Assembly (NCBI GenBank): GCA_963850915.1
Contig: CAWKND010000005.1
Span: forward strand, 124,001 to 188,000
Length of the DNA stretch: 64,000 bases
Reading direction: 5' to 3'
From: CAVTWH01 sp963850915
GTDB taxonomy: Bacteria; Actinomycetota; Actinomycetes; Mycobacteriales; Micromonosporaceae
The position numbers were made by a program, and so were the translations under genes. Positions 63,761-64,000 of the stretch are shown piece by piece. The notes beneath the pieces were generated by a model that was not told where the DNA came from, searched no databases, and saw only the letters and a list, made by a program, of their open reading frames with translations. Within the stretch, counting starts at the first letter, position 1; the number at the start of each line of letters is the position of its first letter.

Positions 63761-64000
63761 TCACAGGGTCACGCCGGACAGCTCCGCACAGGCCCGCAGC
63801 AGCCCGTCCTGGAATCCGACATCGTGGGCGGCCGGATTGGGTGTGAGGACCGTCTTGTGCTTGAAGTACTTGCCCGTGACCAGTGCGTCGCTGTGGCCGG
63901 TGGCCAGCCAAACCTGGGTTTCGGCCCCCTCGGGCAGGTCGTCGGTCGCGTTGGGTCCGCCGAGTTTCGTGCGGATCCAGCCGGGGTCAACGGCGTTGCT
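63761..64000 (-). CDS. Short-chain dehydrogenase/reductase, 5' end cut by window
   Basis: 79 C-terminal residues are present, reading from the window edge: SNAVDPGWIRTKLGGPNATDDLPEGAETQVWLATG, then SDALVTGKYFKHK. The VDPGWI.T.LGG..A element and the LA.......G.Y end are the SDR C-terminal pattern. The catalytic YxxxK is beyond the window. The 63606-63760 gap holds no gene. Confidence 0.75.
   Translation of the reverse strand, partial: SNAVDPGWIRTKLGGPNATDDLPEGAETQVWLATGHSDALVTGKYFKHKTVLTPNPAAHDVGFQDGLLRACAELSGVTL

Overview
The window is very GC-rich, uses many GTG and TTG starts, and carries F420/PPOX-type enzymes, NarL-type two-component genes, a PknB-like kinase and mycothiol-type DinB proteins. 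It is chromosomal DNA of a filamentous actinobacterium. General style suggests Micromonosporaceae, but I cannot prove the family from sequence alone. No rRNA, tRNA, CRISPR array or insertion sequence was seen.

Layout. 1-10.5 kb: a plant-polysaccharide region with a 5'-cut GH93-like propeller protein, a secreted GH10 xylanase with two GAAA(S)TTTC operator-like sites, an esterase, a GH1 beta-glucosidase and an MFS permease, mixed with a TPP-enzyme remnant and small hypotheticals. 10.6-36.4 kb: a biosynthetic locus. 36.8-63.6 kb: mixed functions. These include a Ser/Thr kinase, an EccC-like ATPase fused to a DinB-type segment (frameshifted), catalase HPII (frameshifted), a four-gene acyl-CoA dehydrogenase/LmbE/methyltransferase/glycosyltransferase operon, a matrixin-propeller protein, DinB, GNAT and immunity-type genes, a frameshifted SARP regulator, a NarL-type two-component pair (regulator frameshifted), a TAT lipoprotein, a secreted GH20 hexosaminidase with two CBM6-like modules, a Nudix enzyme, an APH-like kinase and a cut SDR gene.

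The biosynthetic locus is the prize. Its left arm (minus strand) encodes a 64-aa precursor with a Cys/Ser/Thr-containing tail, a YcaO cyclodehydratase ending in a PxPxP motif, an ocin-ThiF-like partner, a ThiF-like/nitroreductase fusion, a SagB-type azoline dehydrogenase, a transglutaminase-fold protein that could be the leader protease, and two ABC exporter half-molecules. This is a linear azol(in)e (TOMM) RiPP pathway without lanthipeptide-type dehydratases or a pyridine synthase. The right arm encodes two ANL ligases, two carrier proteins, a beta-lactamase-fold protein whose nucleophilic Ser is Cys, LuxE-like and LuxC-like acyl reductase proteins, a stand-alone condensation domain, a carbamoyltransferase and a luciferase-like monooxygenase. 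An HTH/NB-ARC/TPR regulator sits between the arms.

Five copies of a direct repeat, (T/C)GTCC-N5-(T/C)GTCC, lie in the intergenic regions upstream of the precursor (two), ycaO, the first ligase and the monooxygenase. All are in the same orientation relative to the downstream gene. This suggests the arms form one regulon, so the product may be an azole peptide joined to a reduced, carbamoylated acyl/aminoacyl unit. I know of no described pathway with this combination.

Four genes outside that locus (DinB/EccC, catalase, SARP, NarL regulator) are each broken by a single-base shift, three of them at homopolymers. This may reflect sequencing error rather than gene decay.
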